A stretch of DNA of 64,000 bases from Eukaryota sp. TZLM1-RC (lineage: Eukaryota > Metamonada: BaSk clade), in NCBI GenBank assembly GCA_040285825.1, contig JAUPSS010000004.1:5711658-5775657 (forward strand). The letters run 5' to 3'. Position numbers and translations under genes: made by a program. Under the pieces are notes generated by a model. That model was given only the letters and a program-made list of their open reading frames with translations, did no database searches and had not been told where the DNA came from. Numbering within the stretch: the stretch's first letter is position 1; each line of letters begins with the position of its first letter. Positions 48,376-58,186 of the stretch are shown in pieces.

Positions 48376-48818
48376 AAAGTGTTTAATTGTTTAAAGTTTT
48401 AATTTGAATTTTTTAGCCAAAATTAAAAGCATTTTTAAAAAATTAAAAATGTAATTAGAATAACTAGAATTGAAGAAAACCGGACTGATCTCTTTTTAAT
48501 TTGCAGTTTTGTTGTAAAAAACTTCAAAAATTGTCAAAGATTTTAGAAAGCTTGGATTTTGATGTTGGCTTCGCCACGAAAACGAATTCCGCTTTTGCAA
48601 ATCTTTTACAAGATAAGTGTGACAGAACATCTTCTGCTTTAGTAACAACAATTCCTCAAGTTTATTGTACAATCCTAACTGATTCTGCTTGGACTTTGAA
48701 TATGAGATTTCGTTCCTTTATCTGGCCTGATAATTTATAGTGCTGATGTTGTTGTGCCCTCGTTTAATGATGTCATCAATGTTGTTGATGTCGTAACCGT
48801 GGATGTTTGCAAGAAAAA
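48376..48818. mobile_element. Mosaic of small E, A and B relics
   Basis: Three decayed pieces with no clear TSDs. About 48410-48482 on minus resembles the family E RT segment FFNSSxSNYIFN. About 48498-48740 on plus is a diverged family A stretch (KNLDF/GLDFDV region, DKCDRTSSALVTTIPQV, WTLNMRFRSFIWPDNL), noticeably older than other A copies. About 48741-48817 on plus is a family B RLE stretch (ADVVVPSFNDVINVVDVVTVDVC). Confidence 0.65.
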
Positions 48819-50448
48819 TTTTTTTAATTCGATGAAAATTATTTTGAACGCTGACATAACATTAAACAAAAAACTAGAACTCAATATCCTCAATACACGC
48901 ATCAACATCATCAAATCTTTTCAGCGCGCGATTTTCATACTCTATTCCTAATTGTAACAGTGCTTTGGTCAACATTTCTGGAATTGCTTTAAGAATACTG
49001 AAAACAATTCTATTGTGCCAGAAATTGAAGTTCAATTCTTTTCCTTTTTTTTGACCAAAATTTTAATTTTATTCTAAACCTATAAATCAACATCTAAAAA
49101 ATCCATCTCTCCCAAAACAAAAACACTAGATGCAACTCTCTCATAGTGAGATCCAAGAGAAAGCAAAGCATCAGAAACCATCTTCAACATCCCCTTAAAA
49201 ATAGAAAACACAATTCTATTTTGCCAAAACAATCTGTTGAAATTTCTGCCAGATCTTCTCTTTACAATCATTTCAAAATCATCCAAAAAACGTAAAGCAG
49301 TTGGTGCAAGTGAACCAAAAAGTGAAAATACAAAAGGATACAAATTGTATTTTGTATGCTGTAGACTGGCCAATTTGGACAAAGGTTCATTGTATTTTTT
49401 GATTTTGAAATTTTCAGCATTTGAAAGAGGATTATGAATTTCAGAATTAACAAGCCTTTCATTTGAGGCATTACAAGGATCAACAGACATTACATCCAAT
49501 AAAATGAAACTTCCATCTAATCCAGGTAATATAACATCACCTCTATTATTCTTATGAAAATCATCTTCAGCATCAAACAGACTTGACAACAGAGGTTCCA
49601 AGAAGGATTCAATTCTATGAGATTTACACATACAACATAACTGGTCTCTTACAGCATCATGAACTTTGCTTCTAAAAGTAATAAAATGTTTACAATTTAA
49701 CAAATGAGTAGTTGTAATTTCTCGAGAACATTTACAAATTAAATTATGAGGTAAATTATCAGGCCAGATAAAGGAACGAAATCTCATATTCAGAGTCCAA
49801 GCAGAATCGGATAAGAGAGTACCATAAACTTGTGGAATTGTTGTTACTAAGGCAGAAGAAGTACTGTCACACATATCTTGTAAAAGATTTGCAAAAGCGG
49901 GATTCTTTTTCTTGGCCAAGCCAAGTCTAACATCAAAATCCAAGCTTTCAAAAATCTTTGACAATTTTTGTTGAAGCTTTTTACAGCAAAACTGTAAATT
50001 AAATAGAGATCGGTTTGGAATTTCTTGAATTGATTGAGGAAAACATTTGGTCCAAATTTGTGGCGGTAATTTTTCAAGTTCACAAGATAACTCATACAAA
50101 TAGGGACTACAATTGGGGACTAACAGATGAGAATCATCAGGAAATCTACGAGAAAATTCATAAATAAAATTTTTGCCACCACCCAAGAATGCTGATTGAC
50201 ACAAAATTGAAGATTTAGTAAATCCAATACCACCCAAAGTTGCTGCAGAAACTAAGTGACTTTTCAACATTCCTGGTACTACATCCAATAAATCAGCAAA
50301 CAATTCTGTTCTCAATGAATTAAATGAACGACAAAAATCTAATGCTATGGAAGGAGCACAAGATCTCAAAATGTGGGTTATTCTCCCAGTGTAGCAAATT
50401 TTAAGCATGAAAAATTTAATATGCTTTTCTATATCTAAAGAAGAAATT

Positions 50449-50531
50449 TTTTTTCTCCCTCCCTTAATCAACCCTCTCATATTTCCCTTTCTGTCACGGC
50501 GTCAAAGTCGTACTGTGTCTTTGCCAAAACG
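50449..50531 (+). promoter_or_regulatory. 5' leader of B8
   Basis: T run, CTCCCTCCCTTAATCAACC, then CTCATATTTC and GGCGTCAAAGTCGTACTG to the ATG. It matches the B5 leader with few changes. The TSD immediately to its left fixes the element start. Confidence 0.6.
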
Positions 50532-53500
50532 ATGCCAGTGACTGACAGTGACTCTGATACTGATTGGAATGCCCAAGTGAAGCTTCTACCCGTCAGATCA
50601 AGTTCATCCCCTTCATTCCTCCACTCTCCCCACCCTCCAAGCTATGCTCGAAATTCTTCCCAAAAAAATTCAAATTCAAAAAATGATCAGTGTGTCGCAA
50701 AAAACACAAAACTCTCAAAAAATGTTCCCCGTTGCTCATCCTGTCATAAAGTTGGTCATAAAAAGAATTCTAAAAAATGTGAAAAATATCAAAATCCATC
50801 TACTTCTTATTCTGTAACTGCCGCTGCTGCTGAATTAAATAATTTAGAATTTAATTTACCTCCCAAACATGAGTGCACTGCAAAAGACAATGATGCAGTG
50901 ATATTAGACATTTGTTGTGAAGCAGGTCAAATTGATAATTGTGCTATTTGTAATGAATATTATTATTATTATTTATTTTATTTATTTTAAAAAATAATTT
51001 ATATGTATGCCATGTTTGCTCCTCACTTGATACACTACGGCCTCCATGTAAGATTCCGAATGTTCTCAGTCCCAAGGCTTCCATTCCCTTTTCTGTTGCG
51101 TTTAGAACATTCAGTCTTGCTTTGAAAAAAGGAGAATGGGATGTTTTTTCTATTTAGAAATTCTTCCTTGAACAAAAATCAGGTTCTCGTCCCCAAAAGG
51201 TTTTCACTCCAAAGAAACAACCCAAGAATAAGACTGTACGAAAACTTTTGCTACGTGGGAGATTTGGTTCAGGGAAAAACACTCTGTTCTCATCTGATCT
51301 TGCTCCTGTGACTGATGAAACTGTAAATCAATTAGTAGATCTGCATCCAGCTGAATTTCTTAATTTGGATAAACCATCTGCTTCACAATTTTGGAAACAA
51401 AATCCACTTTCTGAAAAAGAAGTTGAAACTGCCATTTTTCGTCTTCCATCTGGAAAAGCTCCAGGTCCATCTGGAATAACTTTTGATATGCTGAAATCTG
51501 TGTGCCGCCAAAATTCCTTTATTATTAAAGATTTATGTTCCTTTCTTCAAGATGTTTTGACAATGAAAATTGTTCCACCCAAAGAATTAAGTTCATCACG
51601 GTTAGTGGCTTTAACTAAACCTAATGGAAAAGTTCGCCCGATTGCTATAGGTGAAGCCATTTATCGCCTGATGTCTTCAGTAATTTTTAACCGAGTTTCA
51701 ACAAAAGCTAAAGAATACTTTTTTCCATTCCAATATGGAATCAAAACCATAGATGGAGCTTCAGTTGCGGCTTTGACATCTGATCTATTTTTCAATTGTC
51801 ACGAAAATAGTTGCATTTTTAATCTTGATTTCAAAAATGCTTTCAATTCAGTGAAAAGAGATTCAATTTGGAAAGAAATCAAATCAAATTTTCCTGAACT
51901 CGAAACCTTTTTTTATAGGTTTTATGGTAATTCATCTGATTTAATTTTTAATTCTTTTAATCTTGATTCTTTATCAGGAGTTAAACAAGGACCCTTTAGG
52001 TCCTTTCTTTTTTTGTCTTGCAATTCACCCAATTTTGAAAAAATTAAAAGAAGAAAATTCCGACCTTCAAGTGGTAGCCTACATGGATGACATTTCTTGT
52101 ATTGGTCCAGAAAGTACAATTAATAGGGTTGCTAATGAAGCTGCTACATTATACCAATCCATAGGTCTTGAGTTGAATGTTCAAAAATGTTTTTGTATTT
52201 CTAGGAAAAATGTTAAGTTAATAATTAATTCCCTTGAAGTTCCATATATTGATTATACTTCAACTAGTTTCTGCTTTCTTGGTTGCTATTTAGGTTCCGC
52301 CGAAAAAACACTTGATAGCCTTGAAAATTATTTAAATTCAATTAAAAAAAGAGCTAGAAGTCATAAAGACTCTTGAATTGGAAAAACATCTTAAGTTTTT
52401 CTTTTGAAAATTTGTTATGCTGGAAAAATTACTCATTTACTGAGATCATTACCTCCATCCCTAACTTACAATTTTTGTAGACAATTTAACAAAATACGTA
52501 CCCAATTTTTGGCTTATTTAATGTCTGTTGATCCATCAATTTTGAAAAATCATATTTTTTCTGATGTTCAACTTGGCGGTGTTGGATTCAATTCATCAAA
52601 ATATTTGACCAAAGCTGCATTTATTGGTGGTGGAAAAAATTTTGTATTTGAATTCTCCAGAAGATATCCTTTTGCCGAAAATCTTCTTGAAACTACAAAT
52701 AGCCTATTCCTCGATAACTTAAGAGAAGAAATTCCAGTTTATCTCCCGACTTATGGCAATCATGTTTCCCCATATCCATTCAAGAAATTCCAGACAGAAG
52801 TTTGTATTCATTAAAATTTGCGTTGAAAAAGCTCCAACGACATCTTTTGAAAAAATTTGAAAGCAAGGATTTTATTGTTCGACTTAGCACGGCTAAGAAA
52901 GAAAATCCTGCTTTTGCAAATTTTTTGATTGATTTGAAGGACAGTTCATCTGCAGTTTTGATAAATCAAATTCACCAGATTTATGGCCTATTTTTGAATG
53001 ACGACCAATGGAGCACTGCTATGAGAATGCGTTGTTATTTATGGCCTTGTAATTTGCCCAATGATTTGTTTTGCAAATGTGGAGCTGGTTTGACATTATC
53101 ACATTTATTTAATTGTAATAGATTTATTTCCTATCGTTCTACGTTGCATGATGCAGTCAGAGATCAAATCCATGCAATGTGTAATTCCTATCATATTGAA
53201 TCTTTTGTAGAACCATTGTTGAGGTCTCTTGATATAAATGAAAGCGTAAGAGATTCAGAATATGGAAAACCACGTGCTGATGTTGTTGTGCCCTCGTTTG
53301 ATGATGTCATGAATGTTGTTGATGTCGTAACAGTGGATGTTTGCAAGAAAAATGCCTTGAAAAATGCTCAATCCGAAGTATCCCCCCTTGATGACTCCGA
53401 ATTGTACAAACGGAAAAAGTATGCAAATCCTTTAAAAGAATTGAAACATGTTCGCCATGTAGATTACCAAATTTGCCCATTTGCTATATCGTATGGTCGT

Positions 53501-53731
53501 CTTGGAAAAACTGCTTTAAATTTTATTGATGATTTTGAAAATCTTGTGAAAAGAAGAATGAATAAGCGTTTTGATCGTCGCTTGTGGCTAAATCGTATTG
53601 TTTTTACTATTTTCAAATCAATTCCTAAAATGATTTCGAAAGCTTTAATGTCTGTCAGTGCACATTACGAAGAAATTGCTGTTGTGAGGTTTGATGGTGT
53701 GGAAGCTTGTTTTGAAGATATTGACTTTTAG
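50532..53731 (+). pseudogene. Family B pol, copy B8
   Basis: ATG at 50532 (MPVTDSDSDTDW), knuckle CSSCHKVGHKKNSKKC, then the zinc ribbon starts CAIC but the following 30 bp are replaced by a TAT/TTA-rich simple repeat (50957-50990), destroying the ribbon. A TAG replaces Trp near 51154. The RT frame 51248-52090 has GKAPGPSG and DFKNAFNS; a 2-bp GA loss at 51989 removes part of GDPLGP. More indels lie near 52352, 52396 and 52730. The last frame 52802-53731 holds CKCGAGLTLSHLFNC and the RLE core (PRADVVVPSFDDV, Arg changed to Pro), and ends FEDIDF. Confidence 0.88.
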
Positions 53732-55788
53732 ACTGTAGTTTAATAATAAATTGAAATTAATAAAAAAAAGAAGAAATTGAATCAAGTTCAATTTTCATTT
53801 TTTCCAAAATAACTTGCAATTCATTCTGAATTTGAGGCACGTTTCCTAACCAACAACCAAGGAACTTAAAAGCATCACTAGTATAATTAGTAAAAGGGAC
53901 AATAGAATCGTTTATCACAAGATCTTGAGCAGAAGAGCCAATCAGAAGACATTTGCTCGCATTAAGATAAAGCCCAATATTTTCATATGAATCGGCAATT
54001 TCTTGAGCAACCAATTCTAGTAAATCAAATGAACCAACCAAGGAGATATCATCCATATAAGCAACTATTTTTATGGAAGGGTATTTTTGCTTAATGATAT
54101 TTAAAGTTTTGTGAATAGCTAAACAAAACAATAATGGGCCTAAAGGATCACCTTGCTTCACACCAGAAGATGATTTAAGACCAAATGAATTATAAATTAA
54201 ATCTGATTCTTTCCCATAAAAATGATAGAAAAAACTCGATAGCTCAGGAAAATCAGATTTTATTACTTCAAAAATTGCTTCTCGCTTTACAGAATTAAAA
54301 GCATTTTTAAAGTCAAGATTAAAAATATAATTATTTTCCTCTGCATTAAAAAAAGTATCTGAGGCAATAGCAGCAACAGAAGCACCATCAATTGTTTTGA
54401 TTCCAAATTGATGAGGATTCAAAAATGTAGAAGCTTTGTCTTTGACACGATCGAAGACAATTGATGCCAGCAAACGAGATAGAGATTCACCAACGGCAAT
54501 TGGGCGTATTCCATCAGGTTTAATTCCATTACCAGGCTTTACCAAAGCAATCAGACGTGCAGCAAGTAATTCAAAAGCAGGATTAATTTTCAAAACAATT
54601 AATTGTTGAAAATAATGGGCTAGATCATCGGCAATTTCGGGAGCACTGGAACACGCTATTTTTAACAGATCAAAAGAAATTCCAGATGGGCCTGCTGCTT
54701 TCCCCTTTGGTAATTTTTGAATAGCTTTAAGAACTTCAATTGCAGTAATAGGATTTTCAATCCAAAAAGGACACACTTCAGGCTTGCTGCACTTGAAATT
54801 TTCTTGAGGATGCAACTTTTGAAGTTTTTCAAGGGTATTAGAGTTTGCATCAGCCAAGGAAGAGGAAAACAAGGACTGTTTTGCAGCACCATAACGACCA
54901 TGTAAGCACAATTTTCGGCAAATTTTTGATTTTACAATTTTTCTATTTCCAAATTTTTTTTTAAAACAATTTTTGTTTTTTCGAGCAAAACATTTCCAGA
55001 AGGATGAAATATTCCACTTATTATTTTTCAATTCAGAAGTAAAATTGCTCATTTCCATTTAGAAGGGAATTGTACTGGCGGGGCTAATTTCTACTGGGAT
55101 CTGGGTCGGGGGTCTTACGGTATCAGCAGCTTTACAATTGGTACAAAACAGAAGTTTTCGACCATTTCTTGAATCTGTAACATTTTTTTTGCAAAATGGA
55201 CAACAAAAATTATTGTTTTCAGAAGGGGAAAAAGAGTGAGCACTAGAAGCATTCAAATGTTGATCGTCAGAAACATTATTTTCAGCACCTTTCACATCGG
55301 CATCAGCTGGAACAGAACATTCGAGAATTTGTTGAGCAGATTTTAATTCAATTTCTCTTTTTTGTTTTTCAGGGTATGTTCTCGAATTATGACCACTGAT
55401 ACCACAAATCGAACATTTTTTAAAATTTTTTTAATGGCAATGGTTTCATTTTTTCAGTTATTTCTATTTTGTCAATTTGTGAGTTAAAAGTAGAAGTAGA
55501 TTTTTGATTTTTTCCAGTTTCAGCAGGAAAAAACAAATTTCGAGAAACGGAGTTGTTAATAGAACGCGCAACAGAACGTAAGGATCGTAATTGTGGTTTT
55601 TGTGGTTTTTGTGTGTTTTTTCTGGTGCAATGATCAGTTTTTGAATGAAAATTTTTTTGAGATGAATTTCGAGCATAGCTTGTATTGTGGGGAGAGTGGA
55701 GAAGTGAAGAAGATAAGCTTGATCTGACTGGCAGAATCTTTACTCGGGAGTTCCAATCAGTATCAGAGTCACTATCAGCCAATGGCAT

Positions 55789-55877
55789 CGTTTTGACAGA
55801 GAAACAGTAAGACTTTGACGCCCTGACAGAAAGTGAAATATGAGAGGGCTGACTAAGGGAGGGAGAAAAAAATTCTT
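55789..55877 (-). promoter_or_regulatory. 5' leader of A-FL
   Basis: On minus: T run, CTCCCTCCCTTAGTCAGCC, CTCATATTTC, GGCGTCAAAGTC, then the ATG. It is the family A version of the shared A/B/E leader; the TSD on its outer side sets the 5' end. Confidence 0.6.
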
Positions 55878-56365
55878 TTCAATTCTTTTCCTGCTCTTTC
55901 TTTTATTAAACTTCTGAAACCTTCAAGAAATTTAATGCCAGATATTCCAATGTTACCGAAAAGAGAAACAGCAAATGGAACCAACTGATACTTGACATGA
56001 CATTTCAACACATCCTAGCTGAGATAAGGGTTCATTGTACTTTTTGATTTTGCTCTTTTCAGCAAAGCAAAGTGGAGTTTCATCTCTTTTAGCAAAATCA
56101 ATTGCTGAGTCTTTACAAACATCAACAGTGACAACATCAACAACTTTAATAACACCATCAGACGCAGGGGTAATTAAATCAGCACGGCGTTTCCCAAAAG
56201 TATTTTCATCTTCATTTTCAGATGACAACCTTCGCACAAGTGGTTCAACAAAAGCTTCAATGTGATGACTTTTGCACATAGCGTATAGTTGGTCTCTAAC
56301 AGCATCGTGAACAACTGAGCGATATGTAATATTAAATTTGCAATTAAATAAATGATTCAGATTAA

Positions 56366-56543
56366 TTTTTTTTTAATAATTTTAATTTATTAAACTACAT
56401 TCTAAAAGTCAATATCTTCAAAACAAGCTTCCACACCATCAAACCTCACAACAGCAATTTCTTCGTAATGTGCACTGACAGACATCAAAGCTTTCGAAAT
56501 CATTTTAGGAATTGATTTGAAAATAGTAAAAACAATACGATTT
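56366..56543 (-). mobile_element. Family B 3'-end fragment B10
   Basis: Minus-strand B 3' end: FKSIPKMISKALMSVSAHYE through FEDIDF with the stop changed (TTTTAG/TTTAGA region), then 3' UTR and A tail. It abuts the truncated 5' end of E3 at 56365 and a family C relic at 56544. No clear TSD. Confidence 0.8.
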
Positions 56544-57027
56544 AAACAATTCTTTGACAACTTCATCATTATTTCCTAAAAACGAATTCAGAAGACGAAG
56601 AGCACCAATTGAATGTAATTTGGCTTGAATTTCAATACAATCAACTGATGTAGAAGCTGGAGAATTCGAAAGTAAAACACATTTCAGTAGATTTAGTAGG
56701 ATGCCAATTTTGTTAAATAATTCTATGAAACATACAGTTGCTTCTCCGACGATTTTTAAGTCACCTATAAGAACAACATCATCCATATAAGCAATCATTT
56801 TTAGAGAATGAAACATCTCTTGAATTTGTAATAAAATAGGATGAATGGCCAAGCAAAAAAAGCGGTCCTACAGAATCTCTTCGCTTAACACCACTTGATG
56901 ATTTCAAAATAAACTCAATAAAATACAAATCAAATTTTGTGCAATAAGCTGTTTGAAAATAAGGCATTAATTCTGGCAAATAATGTAACAAAGTACTATG
57001 AATATTAGACAGTTTTTTGGACTAATA
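56544..57027 (-). mobile_element. Old family C RT relic C5
   Basis: Minus-strand RT palm piece related to family C but clearly diverged: SGVKRRDSVGP in place of GVKQGDPLGP, AIHPILLQIQEMF, AYMDDVVLIGDL, then LNLLKCVLLSNSPAS. Frame shift near 56855 and further loss upstream of 56991. More decayed than C1-C4, so either an older insertion or a separate subfamily. Confidence 0.78.
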
Positions 57028-57919
57028 TTTTTTTAACTGGAATATTTATTGAGATAAAAAAACCCATCTAGAATTCAATATCCTCCAAACATGCGTCACT
57101 ATTACTGAACCTACTCACAGCATTACGTTCATATTCTACACCAATAGCTAAAAGTGCCTTTGAAATCATTGTTGGAATAGACTGGAAAATGCAAAAAACA
57201 ATTCTATTTATCCAGAAAGTGGAGTTCATTGTTTTACCAGACCTATTCAGTAACACTTTTTTTGAAATTTTCAAAAAAGTGCAACCCTGAAGGTCCAATA
57301 TTGCCAAAAAGAGAAATTGCAAACGGCACAAACTGATATTTCACATGTTCCACTCTACCTATCTGTGCCAAAGGTTCTTCATATTTTTTTATCTTCTTTT
57401 TTTCGGCGTTAGATAACGGCGAATCAGCGGAATACACTAAACGAGCAGCAGAATTTTTGCAAACATCAACTGAGACAACATCTACAACATTGAGAACACC
57501 ATCGATCCCTGGAGCTACTAAATCTGCCCTTCTTTTACCAAAGGAATCATCCGTTTGATCTGAAGACAGCTTATGTACTAGTGGCTCAATAAATGCCTCT
57601 ATATTGAAACTTTTGCACATGGCATATAATTGATCACGAACTGAGTCATGAACAATTGAGCGATAAGTTATAAAATACTTACAGTTTAAAATATGGGAAA
57701 GCGTAACAACACTCCTGCAACGACAAATTAAATCATTTGGTAATGAACAAGGCCATAGAAAACATCTCATTCTCATTGCAGTGGTCCATTGGTGATCATT
57801 AAGTAGAAGGCCATAAATGTTGGGAATTTGGGAGATTAGGCAACTTGAGCAACTGTCTTCAAGATCAATCAAAAAGTTTGCAAAAACGGGATTTTTTTCC
57901 TTAGCCAAGCTAAGACGAA
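57028..57919 (-). mobile_element. Family F LINE fragment F2
   Basis: Minus-strand 5'-truncated element next to host DNA. The coding frame 57243-57908 has an SLAKEKNPVFANF start, knuckle CRCRSVVTLSHILNC, HDSVRDQLYAMC, EPLV and RLE core RRADLVAPGIDGVLNVVD. A T change near 57260 breaks it before the C-terminus DACLEDIEF (57068-57331). The 3' UTR contains AATAAA; the A tail is the T run at 57028-57034. I could not define a TSD. Confidence 0.85.
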
Positions 57920-58186
57920 ATTAATTAAAAAAATGCATGGAACGAATGGCAGAGCGGTCCTGTAAACAAGTTACCTGTAACTACCGTTTTGGATAAAATT
58001 GTAAACCTTAACAATCCTTTTGATTAGCATTAAGAACTTCAAATCCAAGTCAATTGTGTAGAATGATGGTCAAAGGTGGTGAGGGTTCAAATGCAAACAG
58101 AATATTAAAAACAATAATTAATAAAGCTAATCAATGTGAAATTTATTTACAAAGTCACTATGTACAAACAAATGATTTACAATGAT
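57920..58186. other. Intergenic, kinase 3' flank
   Basis: No coding sequence. It lies between F2 and the kinase stop and should contain the kinase 3' UTR and terminator. Apart from a poly(A)-signal candidate on minus (58142-58147) I see no structured RNA. Confidence 0.6.
58142..58147 (-). promoter_or_regulatory. Candidate poly(A) signal of the kinase gene
   Basis: AATAAA on minus (TTTATT on plus) about 40 bases after the kinase stop codon. This is the expected distance for a compact 3' UTR. AT-rich flanks make chance matches likely, so this is tentative. Confidence 0.4.

Larger units (their letters stand above)
50449..53766 (+). mobile_element. Family B LINE, full length, copy B8
   Basis: A 3318-bp plus-strand element in A-FL, TSD AAAGAAGAAATT at 50437-50448 and 53767-53778 (part overlaps the A tail). 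It includes the complete leader, pol and the 3' UTR with AATAAA. It is the second complete B element beside B5, and the two differ by several in-frame substitutions as well as indels. Confidence 0.9.
49080..55788 (-). pseudogene. Family A pol, full length but broken, split by B8
   Basis: ATG at 55786-55788 (MPLADSDSDTDW). The N-terminal frame ends near 55424 in an A/T-run indel. The knuckle reads CSICGISGHNSRTY, so its last Cys is Tyr here (about 55376), whereas A1 keeps Cys. The zinc ribbon CPFC-X15-CTNC follows, then a TAA where A1 has Ser (about 55059). The RT frame 53757-55058 has GKAAGPSG, LVKPGNGIKPDGIRPIA, NLDFKNAFNS, SGVKQGDPLGP, AYMDD. After B8 the frame 49080-50480 runs unbroken through thumb, CKCSREITTTHLLNC, RLE core RGDVILPGLDGSFILLD and EMDFLDVDL. 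Confidence 0.88.
49045..55877 (-). mobile_element. Family A LINE, full length (A-FL), hosting B8
   Basis: Minus-strand element with TSD TTCAATTCTTTTCC at 49031-49044 and 55878-55891. The blocks are 49045-50448 and 53779-55877. Without B8 and its TSD it is about 3.5 kb. It begins with the shared leader (T run, CTCCCTCCC) and ends with an AATAAA-containing 3' UTR, then GGTC and an A8 run, a slightly longer 3' end than in other A copies. It is the reference for family A. Confidence 0.9.
48818..56365 (-). mobile_element. Family E LINE fragment E3, hosting full-length A
   Basis: Minus-strand E 3' end in blocks 48818-49044 and 55892-56365. It is truncated on the 5' side in the knuckle (LNHLFNC segment) and keeps the RLE core RRADLITPASDGVIKVVD and the C-terminus ending DACIEDIEF, the part E1 lacks. 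Breaks occur near 55998 (an extra CATTT-like stretch). The 3' UTR of about 70 bp ends in a short A tail at 48818-48825. Confidence 0.82.

Noticed and set aside
48754-48951. 65-residue open frame on plus
   Set aside because: It joins a family B RLE scrap to the antisense 3' end of E3; no independent coding evidence.
1-57919. APE-type endonuclease in the LINEs
   Set aside because: No such domain upstream of RT in the full-length copies; an RLE core lies at the C-terminus instead.
57946-58092. tRNA-like motifs: ATGGCAGAGCGGTC (A-box-like) and GGTTCAAATGC (B-box-like)
   Set aside because: They are about 130 bp apart, I could not pair an acceptor stem or anticodon arm, and no cloverleaf forms by eye.
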